Assembly (NCBI GenBank): GCA_004194705.1
Contig: SADC01001240.1
Span: 62,001 to 126,000, forward strand
DNA from: Ditylenchus dipsaci
Lineage: Eukaryota; Nematoda; Chromadorea; Rhabditida; Anguinidae
Reading direction: 5' to 3'
DNA: 64,000 bases
Shown: positions 30,248 to 41,459 of the stretch, one piece after another
Layout of the letters: each line of letters opens with the position of its first letter
How positions within the stretch are numbered: position 1 is the stretch's first letter
Translations under genes and position numbers: made by a program
Notes under the pieces: model-generated
The model's database searches: none
The model's input: only the letters and a program-made list of their open reading frames with translations
Told to the model about the DNA's origin: nothing

Positions 30248-30774
30248 GTCAAGTACATGCGAGACAAATTCGAAGAAATTCGATAAATTAGAATTATAGT
30301 CTTTTGAAATAAAAATTTTCAGAAATTTCCGGCGGCCTTAGCGCCGAAGAGGTTGAAATAGAACCCCCACCCTCTAATAATCCCCCACCCTCCGAGGGGG
30401 GTTGATCAATAATCCCCCTGGGGGATTAAAAGAGGTTATACGGTATATCAACACTCCGATTTTTTTTAAATTATTCTTTAAAAAAGGCCTGGTAGCTCTT
30501 GAACTGCGCTACACCAAAACTCTAAGATGTATTTGCAGCGCTCAATCCTAAAATAAACTTTTGACAACTTAAAGTGATGAAAATGCTTGTTGACTTCTCA
30601 AAACGACCTGTCAGGTGTTGGAAGCCAAATCCTATATACGAAATTATGACTATTCTAAAATATTTCTGATAGTCGCTATATTTATCTGAAAGGGGATGAA
30701 CAGAGCTACAAAACCTACATGTTGAAAATTTCTTGTAGTAATATTTTTATTTTAAATAATGAGCTTGAAAGTTA

Positions 30775-31715
30775 GCTACGATTTTTTGGGACACACGGTA
30801 TCTAGGTGAGGTGATGATTCGTTGGCGGAAAGAATAGGGGCAGTGGAAAGTTCGACGGAGGAAAAAACAGCGACGAAAAAAACGGCGGACTTTAAAAAGC
30901 CATTTAATGCATGTTGGCCGTGCGAACCCGAATTTCGGACAACAGATTCGAGTTCAGCATGGTCGCTTTGCTCATAATAATGCTCTTTAGGCTTAGAACT
31001 CACTCAAAATTTGAATTCCACTCGAGACAACTCGAGACAACAATTCAATTTCGGAAAAAAATTTCGGACTTTTTTTGGTTAAAATGTTTGTTGTCTCGAG
31101 TGGAATTCGAATTATGAGTGAGTTCAGAGTAGGGTTGGGTGATGGGAATATTCCCGGTTATTTCCGGTCCGAATCTCATATTCGGACAGGGAATGAAAAA
31201 TCGGTCCGGATCTTTTCGAAAATAAACATTTTAACTGGAGTAAAACTTTTTGCTTGATGGGCCAAGGTAAACCAACCTGAACGGGTATCCAGATATTCTA
31301 AAAAATATGACCACCGTTTTTGATGAAGATTTTGATGTATTCTTCAACGATTCTGATCGATTTTTTATGATTTGTTTAAATTTTTTGGTTATTTGGACAT
31401 AAAAAGATTTAGACCGAATGGGACCGGAAAAAAAGATTTAGACCGGAATATTCCCGGGAATATTCCCAAAAAAAAATTCGGACCGATCTTATTCCAACCC
31501 TAGTTCTGAGCCTAAAGAGCATTATTATAAGCAAAGCGACCATGCTGAACTCGAATCTGTTGTCCGAAATTCGGGTTCGCACGGCCAACATGCATTAAAT
31601 GGCTTTTAGAATTCCGCCGTTTTTTCCCTCGCTGTTTGTTCCTCCGCCGAATTTTCCACTGCCTTTTTTTCCGCCCCTATTCTTTCTGCCACCGAATCAT
31701 CACCCCACCCGTATC
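30775..31715. repeat. Long inverted repeat with about 200-bp arms
   Basis: The left arm (30800-30995) and right arm (31505-31710) are reverse complements, sharing GGCCGTGCGAACCCGAATTTC and GTCGCTTTGCTNATAATAATG. The loop contains further CTCGAGTGGAATTC pairs and the MITE at 31130-31502. Confidence 0.85.
31130..31502. mobile_element. hAT-type MITE, TSD GTTCAGAG/GTTCTGAG
   Basis: The flanking octamers match at 7 of 8. The ends are TAGGGTTGGGTGATGGG and, inverted, TAGGGTTGGAATAAGAT. GGGAATATTCCCGG words lie near both ends. Confidence 0.8.
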
Positions 31716-32194
31716 TACTTGAAATATTTGATAGCTGATATCAAGTCCAGTCAATTTTCCAGTTTTTTTTATTTATATTCCATTGATAATATATATAAAT
31801 GATATTATTTATATAATAAATTCTGAAGTAGTTTAAGTATGTACACGACTAGGTATTCTAAATGCAAGTACGGAAGCCTGATCTTTTACAAAATTTTTAA
31901 ATAACAAATTTTGTTGTATTAATTTGCTCATTGCTAGCATTAGAATTGGTTCCACTCCTCGTGCACAAATATTCAGCACTGCATTTATAAAGTTTCCGTA
32001 AGGGGCGGGGAAGATCAGAAAATATCTTTGAAATAAGAATATGTAGTTGGGCACAAAGTTGGCAAAGCACAGCATAAATAGGTGGATCCGACGTTGCATT
32101 TGCTTCTGAGCACGGTCCTCTTGGCTATTAGTTTCTGCAAAAAGCTATCATAAGACTTAAAAGACGTTTTCTGTAATTTTGGAATGAAACCTTA

Positions 32195-33680
32195 TTAAAG
32201 GAGCATGCTCGCCACCCATGGGAATATTTTGAAAGGCGGGTACCGCGCCAATTCATAAAAAAATTATTTTAAAATACAAAATTTGTTGAGTACTCTTTTA
32301 GCAATATATTACGAAAAACACTTTTACTACCTAACAGTTTACGTGGCTCAGTGAGTAAACAGCCAGTTCGCCTCTCGGCCAGTTAACCCTTTTTTTTTGT
32401 TGGCGGTAGGCGGAAAAGCCACTATTTGACTTTTTCGCCGCGGCGAAAAAGCCAATTTTTTTTTAGTTTTTTTATTTTTCAATTAGCATGTGTCTTGAAT
32501 AGGCAGTTTAGAAGTTATTTTTTTCTGGAATTGTCATTTTTGAAGTAGCATCATAATCAGAGAAAAATAACTTCTAAATTGCCTATTCCAACCTCATGCT
32601 AATTAAAAAATTAAAAAACAAAAATTCAAACATGTGTCCCAGACTGACCACGGAAAGGCGTGAATTTAAAAAAACGGCTCAATTTTCCCAACTCCCTGCA
32701 ACAATTTTCGTTCCACGGACGAGAAACGGAAACGAATCCGTTGCTATTCTACCCAGAATTGTGTGTGTGTGTGTGAAAAACAGGTTTTTAGGCCAAAATG
32801 CTGTTTTGACCAACCAGAATTCAAAACCCTAGTAGGTATCCCCTTTAAGGTGGTCGAGCCCACAAATAGTTCTACAAATACTATGATGTGGTAACTTCCC
32901 CGAGAGCTGGCCTACCCTGAGGCTAAGCCTCAAACATAAGAAATAAAGATTTGAAAAAAGTCATAGGGATTGACAAAGGATAGAAAGTATAAATAATCGG
33001 ACATTATTTTTCTCCATTTTTCACAACCAGACATCAGATTTTAAGTACTTCTTTAGTTCTCTATTGTGATTTTTTCAAAAGTGACCCAAAATCAACCTCC
33101 GAACTCTTTTTTTTTACAACAAGATACGAGAAACTTTCTGAGTGAAAAAAAATTAAATTTTATCAAAAAAAAAAATTGCCCTTTAGAAATGCTTCTCGAA
33201 TCTTTTGTTTTTTTATTATGTCTAAGGTCAGTCTGTGCGCGCATCTCTAACCATCCGAGCCTCCTTCGGGGGTGCAGGGGGCTTGGTTGGTTAGAGATGC
33301 GTGCACAGATTTATAGATGCGCACACGGTTAGAGATGCGCGCACACACATACCTGAGACACCAATCACTCCAAAATCACTCTGGATGCATAAAAATATGT
33401 GCATACCAAAGTATCTATATGAAGCAGGCCCCAGGAAGTGAAAACCTGTTCAAAATCTATCATTTTACCTTCATTTGACCTGAAAAAAGGCTAGAAATTG
33501 GTGAAAAATACATTAACAGGACCATCTTTGCCTGAAGGGTGAGAGGCAATTCTCTGGCAAAGTTAAAACTTTTTTAAGTGTTTAGAAATGCTTCTCGTAC
33601 CTTGTTGTGCAGAAAAAATGAGTTCTGGGTGATTTTGGGTCAGTTTTTAAAACATCCGAGTATGGGGGGACTCAAGAAGT
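32195..33680. other. Third intron of receptor gene B: repeats only
   Basis: It holds a CTCGCCACCCATGGGAA segment with the GGAGCATGC end (32198). A 160-bp hairpin follows (32465-32630, arms with AATAGGCAnTTTAGAAGTTATTTTT), then a (GT)7 run at 32760. A GTGCGCGCATCTC palindrome core (33215-33445) lies near the right side. No gene is seen. Confidence 0.6.
33215..33445. repeat. Palindrome with GTGCGCGCATCTCTAACC core
   Basis: AAGGTCAGTCTGTGCGCGCATCTCTAACC faces GGTTAGAGATGCGnGCACAnA, with ACCAATCACTCCAAAATCACT and the CTGGATGCATAAAAATATG tail on the right. It shows the same loop word GGGGGCTTGGTTGGTT as other copies. Confidence 0.8.
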
Positions 33681-34285
33681 GCAAGATTTTAAAGTAAATT
33701 TATACTTTTCACCCATTTGTCGAACAGCAACTTGCAAAGTGCCAATGTATAAATAGCCAAAGAAAGTGTGCATGAGCTGGTGTAAATTACTCGATTGAAA
33801 AGGTTTTGTATGACAGCTGAATCAGATGACCAATCTTGCGTAACAGCAAGGACAGTGTAGTATGAGAAGACTCTTATAGGATTTCCTTTAAATCTTTCAG
33901 GTGGTGTGTACACAAAGTAGATGGACCAAATTGTTAGGATTAGACATACAACCCAGCACAATGCACAGAGGCAAGTAGTCAACCTAGAAAAGTTTATAAA
34001 TTAATTTATTGGGTCTTCTCATAAATCTTGTCGTATTTTTTTTCAAAAAAAATTGGCTGACACTGTATTTTTAAAATCCAGTTATTTGACAAGTTTAAAA
34101 AAAACACACGCTTACCCGGGCAGGAGCAGAGTGCGGAAATTCAAATTGGGGAAAAACAAATAGGGAAAAAATCCTTGGCGTTATCTGCAAATATTTGCCG
34201 AATAACTTATTAGGCAAAAATTAATTTGAATTTCCCACTCTGCTCCTGCCCGCTTACCCGCTGCGCCAATGATGTTGAATTTTTC

Positions 34286-34523
34286 GACGCTAGTAGCGAA
34301 TACCCCCTCCCCCCCCAACGATTTTCACTTTTTTTACTTAAGTAAAAAGTACCCAAATTTATGTCCCAGACCCCGGAAAATGTGTGCAAACACTTCATTA
34401 GTCACAACTTCCGTACGCTGGCCTACCCTTAAGCCCAAGGGCTAAGCCTAAACTTGTTGTTTGCAAGGCTAGTTACAGCAATTTTAAAAGGTCGGATTCT
34501 TGGGGGGTATTCGCTACTAGCGC
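34286..34523. mobile_element. MITE with CTAGTAGCGAATACCCCC ends
   Basis: CTAGTAGCGAATACCCCC at the left and GGGGGGTATTCGCTACTAG at the right. The interior is homologous to 11870-12120, including AGGGCTAAGCCTAA and CCGTACGCTGGCCTACC. Confidence 0.75.
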
Positions 34524-35232
34524 TAATTTTTTAATCTAAGTGGCTTGATGTGGCTAAGACGCCAGGAACACGCAAAGTCAAAAAAATTATGCTAGCTACC
34601 ACATATATTTGAACCCGTAACCGTGCCTTGGTCCCTAGGCAATCCAGAATTCAGCTTAGATGTCTTGGTATTTGGCCAAAACTTTTTTTGGTAGCACATC
34701 CCTGACTTTTAAAAAAAAATTCTGACAGATTTTAGTGACAGATTTCAGATCAGACTGGCAGAACACGCATAAATTTTTTTGTGACATACACAAAGACAGT
34801 AAAAAGTAAAAGGGGATGCAGCATATGTGACCAACCTTTTTGTCCAGACATGACTAAACCGCATCGGAAAAAATATCGCATGAGCTCTATTAACTGATAT
34901 TAGCAACAAATGTGACACAGCCAACAATTTAGTTGATCTTTCTAGTGCAGCCGAAAATTGCATTGAAACAGGCAATATCGTGTCCGTCAAAATCTCAATA
35001 GCCAGCCAGAAAAAAGAGTTTATATTTAGAATATGCACTACTCCCTAAAAACATCTACAGGGTGTGCCAAGAAATGCACTGGTTTGGAAATGGTAATAAC
35101 TTTTTCTCTTGAGAGCATTTTGAAATTCTGTTTTCACCGTAAGATTTTTCTCACTGATAATATTTTAATTTCGAAACCACTCTTTTTGCTTGGTCTACCC
35201 CCTGTGGTTTAGGTCTTGGTCTGTGGCTGACC

Positions 35233-35503
35233 CAGTGTTCTCAATAGTCAGAGGCAGAATAGAAAGTCAGAATGAAATTCAAAAATTCTGACAGTCAGAA
35301 AGCGCGGGAAATTTTTCTGACTGTCAGAAATGAGAGTCAGAAAAAAAATCGATCAAATCACGTTGTTTTTTCCCTGTCTGATCGTCATTTCTGAGAGTCA
35401 GAAAGAGTCTGACAGTCAGAATAATTTCCCGCGCTTTCTGACTGTCAGAATTTTTGAATTTCATTCTGACTTTCCATTCTGCCTCTGACTATTGAGAACA
35501 CTG
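35233..35503. mobile_element. hAT-type MITE, 8-bp TSD GGCTGACC
   Basis: GGCTGACC at 35225-35232 and 35504-35511. The ends are CAGTGTTCTCAATAG and its exact complement. The whole is a near-perfect palindrome of TCAGAnAGTCAG words. Confidence 0.92.
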
Positions 35504-36176
35504 GGCTGACCCATGGATGGGGAAGGGCCAAAATCAAAGGGGGGACCAGGCACAAATCGTGTTTTTGACATTACAAACCAGAAAAATAGTGTCGGTCAGA
35601 AAAATCGACCTGCTAAAACAGAATTTCGAAAAAAGCTCTAGAGAAAAAGTTCCAGCCAACTTTCGATAATCCGTCACTCTCGATAATCCGTCACTTATCA
35701 ATAAATCTACTCTTGTTAAAGGATGAGTGCAAATGGGGGGGGGGAGGTCAATAAACCAATAAAAATGACCTTTTTTGGTTTTCAGTTTGCTTTTCTTACA
35801 CTTTTTCAACACTTTTACTTACGCTTTTTCAATGATCATTCGTGAATTTTTTCACCAAAGTTCTTAGAAAAAAATCCACTTTCTTATGGAACATCTATCT
35901 CGGAAAAAATTTTCCCGACCAAATTTTCGAAAATTGTGGCTTGGTTTTTTTCCGGGTCGAAGGTTCGACTCCGTCTTGAAAACAATATTTTTTCCCAGTT
36001 ATTTTCAAATAAGGAGAGATGCTTTTGTATGTAGACACCACCTGTTTCTAGTTCAGCTACTCGAATCTCATTCCAATGTAATACATAAGCAATGCATATT
36101 TCAAGCATTACATACCACAAATGCCTTTTCAAGATTTTACTGAAAGCTTCTTCTTAGTGTGTTTAATATTTTTATA

Positions 36177-36423
36177 TACCGTAAATCCTCTAATATAAGA
36201 CCCCTCCCCCTAAATTCAAAAAAACGTGTTTGTGGCATTGTGTTTTTGACCTATTTTCCAAGATCGCTGTTGGAAAAATTACCAACTATTTTGTAGCTCA
36301 TCTCACTAGCTACAAGATGAATGGTAACTTGTATAAGAGAAGTCTTCAAAAATTGGGTCAAAATACAATGCCAAGAGCACGATTTTGAATCACAGGGGGT
36401 CTTATATTAGAGGATTTACGGTA
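36177..36423. mobile_element. TACCGTA-family palindrome with AACGTGTTTGTGGC arms
   Basis: TACCGTAAATCCTCTAATATAAGACCCC at the left and GGGGTCTTATATTAGAGGATTTACGGTA at the right. The arms share the CATCTCACTAGCTAC centre and TTGACCnATTTT with 25536 and 58938. It is nested in receptor B intron 1. Confidence 0.88.
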
Positions 36424-36429
36424 AGTGTG

Positions 36430-37275
36430 GAAAAGCAGAAAAATGGGTACCAAAACATTTTCACGTGATTACGTCAATAAATGCACTTTACACATAATTA
36501 CCTTCCCCCTCCCAATTTGCACTCCTCTTTTAATCCGTCACTTTATGTTTTCATGCATCTTTTTTGTGCTCCGAAATCAGATGAAAAAGGACCCTCAGGA
36601 GATTACGCCGAGGACAATTTACCTAATTTTCACGGTCAAGGGGGTCGGCGCATTTCCAAAGAGGGGGGAGTAATTACCCTATGACCTCCCCTCTCCCAAA
36701 TTGTGGCCCTGATGAGGTACATCCCCTATTGCAGCTCACTTTTTTGACCGCTCCTTTTTTTTAAACGAAATCTGACATACTGGGGAACACGATGGAGTTA
36801 CCGACAAAAATGACTTCCCCCTCTACGACCTATTTTGGCCTCTGAAGTCAAGAAAGCGTGACGGCCCGGTCCCAAATACTATATAGAGATTTTATGACGT
36901 AAAATTTTATGTTCAAAAACTGGTTCAGTAAATGAGACACTCAGGGTATTCCGCCGGCGACGGGGTAGCGAACAGCTGAGCAGACACAGCGGACGTACCA
37001 GCGTACTATTAACCATGGTATTTATGTCTGCTGGTACGTCTTCTGTGTCCGCTCATCTGTCCAGTGCGGTGAGCTGGTGCCGGTGCTGGAATTTTCGAAG
37101 TCGGTGCCATGAGCTGGCGCCGGTGCCGGGTTTTTCGAGGTCGGTGCTGTAAATCGGTGCCAGGCCGAAATTACGAAAAAAGGGAAATTACATCGGTGCG
37201 GTACCAGACAGCTCACGGCACCGCACCGGTGCGGTGAGCTGTTATCGGTGCCGCAATTCTGAAATTCACAACAAT
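36430..37275. other. Intron stretch, GGTGCCGG-rich part at its end
   Basis: From 36990 to 37260, GCTGGTACGTC, CGGTGCGGTGAGCTG and GGTGCCGGTGC words are repeated in both orientations. A related fragment (GGCATCGGTGCCGAAATT) is at 38855-38910. No gene is seen. Confidence 0.5.
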
Positions 37276-37597
37276 GATTTACATTCAACTCTCGCTAATC
37301 CGTCACTCTTGATAATCCGTCACCCCACGGCCGGTCTCAAGAGGTGACGGATTATCGAGAGTGGGCTGTATGACTATTTCAAACCCGAGGAATTTCTTGA
37401 CACGCCCTGTACCTTATTATTTAAACAAAAATAATTCAAATCTTACCTGACTGAAAAATATTATAAATATAAAATGTTTTCTCATCACTCTACCAATGGC
37501 TACCATAATATAGAGGTAAAAAATTTGAAAAAAGGTACTTGAGATAAGCAAACTAGCCCCGATAAAGTATCTTTGTCCAATAGAAAATGCCGGTCAC

Positions 37598-37735
37598 GGA
37601 CAAAATCCTCCCGCGCCGAAATCCTCCCGCGGCCGAAATCCTCCCGGCCATAATCCTCCCGGCCGAAATCCTCCCGGCCGAAATCCTCCCGGACGTAATC
37701 CTCCCGCACCAAAATCCTCCCGCATCAAAATTTAA
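37598..37735 (-). repeat. 15-bp tandem array, left end of MULE-like element 2
   Basis: About nine units of CGGCCGAAATCCTCC with small substitutions. The inverted array at 38343-38535 has about twelve. Confidence 0.9.
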
Positions 37736-37912
37736 TTTAACATCCATATTTTAAATCAAAAATTAAAATTTAAAATCAAAATGATATTTTTAAAAAATTT
37801 GAAATGTTTTTTGTTTATTTGTGTTGACTTTCTCTCGCATATTTTTGATTGCTCTTAACATTGCATGTTGTATCTTATTCCAATCCATATCTTTTTCTTT
37901 TTAGAGCTTTAA

Positions 37913-38086
37913 ATGCATCGTCAAGTGGAAGCCGCCATGGAACAGCTCGAGCAAGAAGGTTACTACTCAGACGACGACCTTCAACTCAACGAAGACGAAG
38001 TAGCCGAAGACATCGAAGATCAAGAAGCAGTGCTCCCGCAAACGCAGTGGAACCGGTATATTAGCTTAGATTTTGTTTATTCGTAG
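37913..38086 (+). CDS. Acidic 57-aa ORF inside MULE-like element 2, possible captured exon
   Basis: It starts with ATG at 37913, directly after a TTTTTCTTTTTAG splice-acceptor-like sequence, and ends at TAG 38084-38086. It reads MHRQVEAAMEQLEQEGYYSD then many Asp/Glu, including a DEVAEDIEDQEA stretch, and TQWNRY near the end. Codon use is balanced, GC is higher than the surrounding sequence, and the helix-like acidic pattern is unlike repeat translation. It may be an exon captured from a host gene or a leftover accessory protein. No family is recognised. Confidence 0.45.
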   Translation: MHRQVEAAMEQLEQEGYYSDDDLQLNEDEVAEDIEDQEAVLPQTQWNRYISLDFVYS

Positions 38087-38167
38087 CTTATCGTTTTTTT
38101 AGATTAGATTTGCAACAGGATCAAAATAAATCTCTTTTAAATAAAAAAAGCCTCTCAAAACGAATTT

Positions 38168-38250
38168 GGAGGCGCAATTTACCGGAGGCGCAATTTACCG
38201 AGGCGCAATTTGTAGAGGCGCATTTTATAGAGGCGCAATTTACCGCCGCC
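38168..38250 (+). repeat. 15-bp array GAGGCGCAATTTACC within MULE-like element 2
   Basis: Five units, the last followed by GCCGCCCG. The array at 63690-63755 ends in the same way (TTTACCGCCGTCCG). Confidence 0.85.
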
Positions 38251-38342
38251 CGTAAATGTTTATGTTTATGAAAATGTTTATTGTTGTTATGAAATTTGAT
38301 TCAATAAAGATTTGTTTTAAACTATGGATTTTGGATTGAATT

Positions 38343-38535
38343 TTGATGCGGGAGGATTTTAGTGCGGAAATATTTTGGGGCGGGAAGATTTTGGTACGGG
38401 AGGATTTTAGTGCGGGAGGAATTTGGTGCGGGAGGATTACGTCCGGGAGGATTTCGGCCGGGAGGATTTCGGCCGGGAGGATTATGGCCGGGAGGATTTC
38501 GGCCGCGGGAGGATTTCGGCGCGGGAGGATTTTGT
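38343..38535 (+). repeat. 15-bp tandem array, right end of MULE-like element 2
   Basis: About twelve units of GGGAGGATTTNGGNC, the reverse complement of 37598-37735. All three frames are open because the unit is a multiple of three. Confidence 0.9.
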
Positions 38536-38569
38536 CACGTACCGAGAAAATGCTGTGGAACTCTCCATT

Positions 38570-40080
38570 TTGTTAATTAGCAAATTGTTTTCAAAAAATA
38601 AAGTGAGTCTGTTACGCCACGAAGAATTTTGATTACTTTTTAATAATTTAATTTTCTTTAAATAATTCATTTAGGTAGACATTTTGCTTGTTCTTAGCAA
38701 TTGTGCACTTACGCACAAAACGGAACAAGGCATATTCTCACTTTCTAGATTGGATTAGTCTGGGATGTTATGAAATAGTTTTTCGTAGAATTCTGAAAAT
38801 TGTCGGTAGAATATGTAATTCTGGCCGTGGATTTACATCGGTCGTATACAGTGTTGTAAGTGGCATCGGTGCCGAAATTTAGAGGTCGGTGTCGTTAGCC
38901 ACTGCAGCTGCCGTAATAATAAGATTTACAATAATAGTCGCATAACGTAAAACCTCTAAAGGCCCATTCACGATGAGGATTCTGTTTGCGCTTGCTAAAA
39001 ACAGACTACTTACTAACATGGTAAAAAGCACGACCACCCCGTCACCTATCAAGAAACTTTATATACCAAAAGATATCCCTAACCGAGCTTTTAGGGGGGG
39101 GGAGGGTCGTAGGGGTAATGACACCCCACCCCCACCCCGCCGCTCTTTCCGGGCGTCCGTAGGCCGCCCCGAAGGGGGGAAAAAATTACCCCACCCCCCC
39201 CCCTTGCAAATATGTTCAACACCCCCCCCCCCCTTGACCAAAGAAATTAGGCAAATTACCCTCTTGAAAAAGAAGAAGTTGTGGCCCTGCCTACACCCCT
39301 AACTTTGAGCCTCCTACTTATATTGGTACAATTTAATTAGGAAACGTTAACGTTCAAAGAGCTTAAAGAATACTTTTTATTTTACGAAAATACAGCGTGC
39401 AGAATTTTTAATATGGAATTCATTAATTATGGAATTTTCTGATTTTCTAAATGAAACACCGCATTTGATTTTTCAATAGCTGGTACATATTGAAGAAAAA
39501 AAACTCTGGTGCTACTCGTTTCTACCTCACCACAGCTCCCCCTTCCTCAATTGTTAAATTTCCGGATATTTTTTTTTCATAAATCCGGGCATTTATGCTT
39601 TTTTTTTCGGCCAATTCCGGGCATTGTCCGGGCAACGTTACATATTGTGCCTGAAATTTAGAAAAATAATCCAAGGAAAAATATGGCAAATCCGGGAAAT
39701 GCCGGGAAAAGCAGGAAAGTTGGTCACCCTGGGTATACTCCTTCGAGAACCGGCTGTAGGAGACTTGTTAAAAACGATATCTGACAAGCTTAGCTGAGCT
39801 GTTGAGGGCATGATTACACTACTTTGCCAAGTTCAAAAACGACCAAAACCATTTATCAAGGTTTAGCCTCCAAACCATGCTTCCCATATGTTTATCTACT
39901 TCAATTTGAGCTTGCCAAGTGTCATTTTGCCAAACTTTGGATACTTTATAGTTCCTCCCCCCCCATACTAGGATTTTTTCGAAAAGTGACCCAAAATCAC
40001 CTCCCGAACTTATTTTTTCTGCACAACAAGATAGGAGAAGCATTTCTTAATAATTTCTGAATAAAAAAAATTGGAAGTTT
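38570..40080. other. Intergenic stretch without recognised gene
   Basis: It contains a C/G-run hairpin at 39085-39240 and decayed CCGGGCATTnCCGGG words at 39570-39730. Upstream of receptor B, at 38688-38882, a 64-codon frame lies in the promoter side but resembles no known family. Confidence 0.45.
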
Positions 40081-40084
40081 GTCA

Positions 40085-40450
40085 AAAAATGCCTCCCACC
40101 CCTCAGGCAAAGATGGTCTTTTTAGGGTATTTTTCACCAATTTTTGGTCTTTTTAAGTCAAATGAAGGTGAAAATGATAGATTTTGAACAGTTTTCACTT
40201 CCTGGGGCCTGCTTCATATAGATACTTTGGTATGCACATATTTTTATGCATCCAGAGTGATTTTGGAGTGATTTGTATCTCAGGTATGTGTGTGTGAGCA
40301 TCTCAACCAAAAGCAACCAAGCCCCTTCGAGTGCGCAGGGGGCTTGGTAGGTTAGAGATGCGCGCACAGATTTATCTTAGACATAATTCCGAGCAAGATC
40401 GAAAACGCATTTAGAGGCTCTTTTTGCCCAGCTCCAGTAACCAAAACGTA
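40085..40450. repeat. Large palindrome with GTGTGTGTGAGCATCTCAACC core
   Basis: Shares TATAGATACTTTGGTATGCACAT, ATGCATCCAGAGTGA and ACATAATTCCGAGCAAGATCG with the other copies of the family. The loop reads AGCAACCAAGCCCC and GGGGGCTTGGTAGG. Confidence 0.8.
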
Positions 40451-40964
40451 GTAGAATACCATAAAACTAACCATTTTCTGGTCATCCACACACCCTTCTG
40501 TTGTGAATTACCTTAGGGGACCAAGGCAAATTTTATTGTGAAAACGAGTGTGGGTCTGTATTTGGGTATGATGTGGAAGTCTGGTCTGGCTACGGAATTA
40601 TCGCGCCATTGTGAACGTAGCTTAACACTTGAACATCTGAGCGGCAGGCTAAAAGCACACCATAACGACGTGCCAGAAAAGCGGTTTTAACCACTTCTAA
40701 AGCAATGAAATAAGGAGGGGAACTTCCTATACGCATCGCCTAGGGTATAAAGTTTCAAGTCACTTATTTTTGAAACTGGCGCTTTTTGAAAAAGATAATG
40801 CTAAAACCAATAAAAAAACCATGATACCCCCCTCCCCCCTGTGGTTCGAAAATATTTTTTTCTCAGAACCGAAAAACAGTCGGCTTTCTCATGAAATCGG
40901 GGTCGAGAAACACGAATATGAGGTTATCTCCTTCATCTGACCACTCCGTGGGAAGATTGTGAAC

Positions 40965-41370
40965 TCAAGCCGGATATCCTTGTGGTTCGGGCCCCATCCT
41001 GGTGGTTTGAGGCCTATCTTGGTGATTTGAGCCCCGGTGTGGTGATTCGGGTGCTGTCCTGGTAGTTCGGATATTTCCGGGTGATTCGTGCCCCATTCTG
41101 GTGGTGGGGCGGTAACCACGTGGTTTGGGCCCACTTCGGTGGTTCGGGTACCATCCTGGTGGTTGCGGGGTCATCCACCTGATTTGGGACTCAACTTTTC
41201 GGTTTCCAGTAGCATCCTGCTGGTTGTGGGGTATCCACGTGGTCCGCCATCGTCCTGGTGTTTAAGGGGTTTACTCGAGGTTTGAGCTCCATCCTAATGG
41301 TTCCAGCATTTCCCTTGTAGTTTAGGTATAATTCTGGTTGTTCGAGTACCATCTTGGTGGTTGCAATTCT
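40965..41370 (+). repeat. Minisatellite, unit about 24 bp (GGTGGTTCGGGCCCCATCCT)
   Basis: About sixteen diverged units of TGGTGGTTnGnGnnCCATCC follow each other. The adjacent 40800-40935 block repeats sequence of the hairpin at 62995-63500. Confidence 0.85.
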
Positions 41371-41459
41371 CGAATATTAAGTAGTATTACTAAAACTACA
41401 AAATCACAAAACTTCTCTTTTATAAAGTGAACATGAGGGTCATTTTTTTACGCCACACT

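Larger units (their letters stand above)
29091..30445. mobile_element. TACCGTA-family element, 1.35 kb, with internal coding remnant
   Basis: TACCGTATAACCTCTATTAATCCCCC at the left; GGGGGATTAAAAGAGGTTATACGGTA at the right. Words CTCTAATAATCCCC and CGAGGGGGGTTGA are repeated subterminally on both sides. Inside, near 29610-29700, a plus-strand segment reads LRRVERL, then KKWWEDIRATR, matching the minus strand of the sister element at 51151-52347. An hAT MITE (29814-30247) is inserted in it. Confidence 0.85.
35058..37409. mobile_element. TA-flanked element with CAGGGTGTGCCAAGAAAT ends, in receptor B intron 1
   Basis: TA-CAGGGTGTGCCAAGAAATGC at the left and GAATTTCTTGACACGCCCTG-TA at the right. 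The ends resemble those of the Tc1/mariner-type MITE at 18734. Within it lie an hAT MITE (35233-35503), a single hairpin arm (35745-36010), a TACCGTA element (36177-36423) and a short Tigger-like palindrome (37280-37370). No transposase is seen. Confidence 0.7.
37591..38544. mobile_element. MULE-like element 2 inserted in receptor exon, 9-bp TSD AGAAAATGC
   Basis: AGAAAATGC at 37582-37590 and 38545-38553. The ends are CGGTCACGGACAAAATCC and, inverted, CGGTACGTGACAAAATCC. Each end continues as a tandem array with unit CGGCCGAAATCCTCC (15 bp): 37598-37735 and 38343-38535. Between them lie an acidic ORF (37913-38086) and a second array with unit GAGGCGCAATTTACC (38168-38250). No transposase is present. 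Confidence 0.88.
31833..38568 (-). pseudogene. 7TM chemoreceptor-like gene B, exon 1 split by a MULE-like insertion
   Basis: Exons on the minus strand: exon 1 in two parts (38554-38568 and 37447-37590), exon 2 34836-35044 (209 bp), exon 3 33706-33983 (278 bp) and exon 4 31833-32134. Exons 2-4 join in frame with canonical GT-AG sites. Exon 1 without the 954-bp insertion and one copy of its 9-bp duplication is 159 bp, exactly the length in gene A. TM1 and VMRKHFIF lie in exon 1. TM2-3 with SVNRAHAIFFPMRF lie in exon 2. TM4-5 (ALCWVVCLILTIW, TLSLAIYTLALC) lie in exon 3. TM6-7 with GVEPILMLAMSK lie in exon 4. The role would be chemosensory G-protein signalling. The other exons carry no stop, so the loss is probably recent, or the insertion is polymorphic. 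Intron 1 is 2.4 kb, filled by a TA-flanked element. Confidence 0.75.

Noticed and set aside
37500..38632. Gly/Arg-rich open frames of 60-80 codons in several phases on both strands
   Set aside because: They are translations of the 15-bp CGGCCGAAATCCTCC array, whose unit length is a multiple of three and which lacks stop codons.
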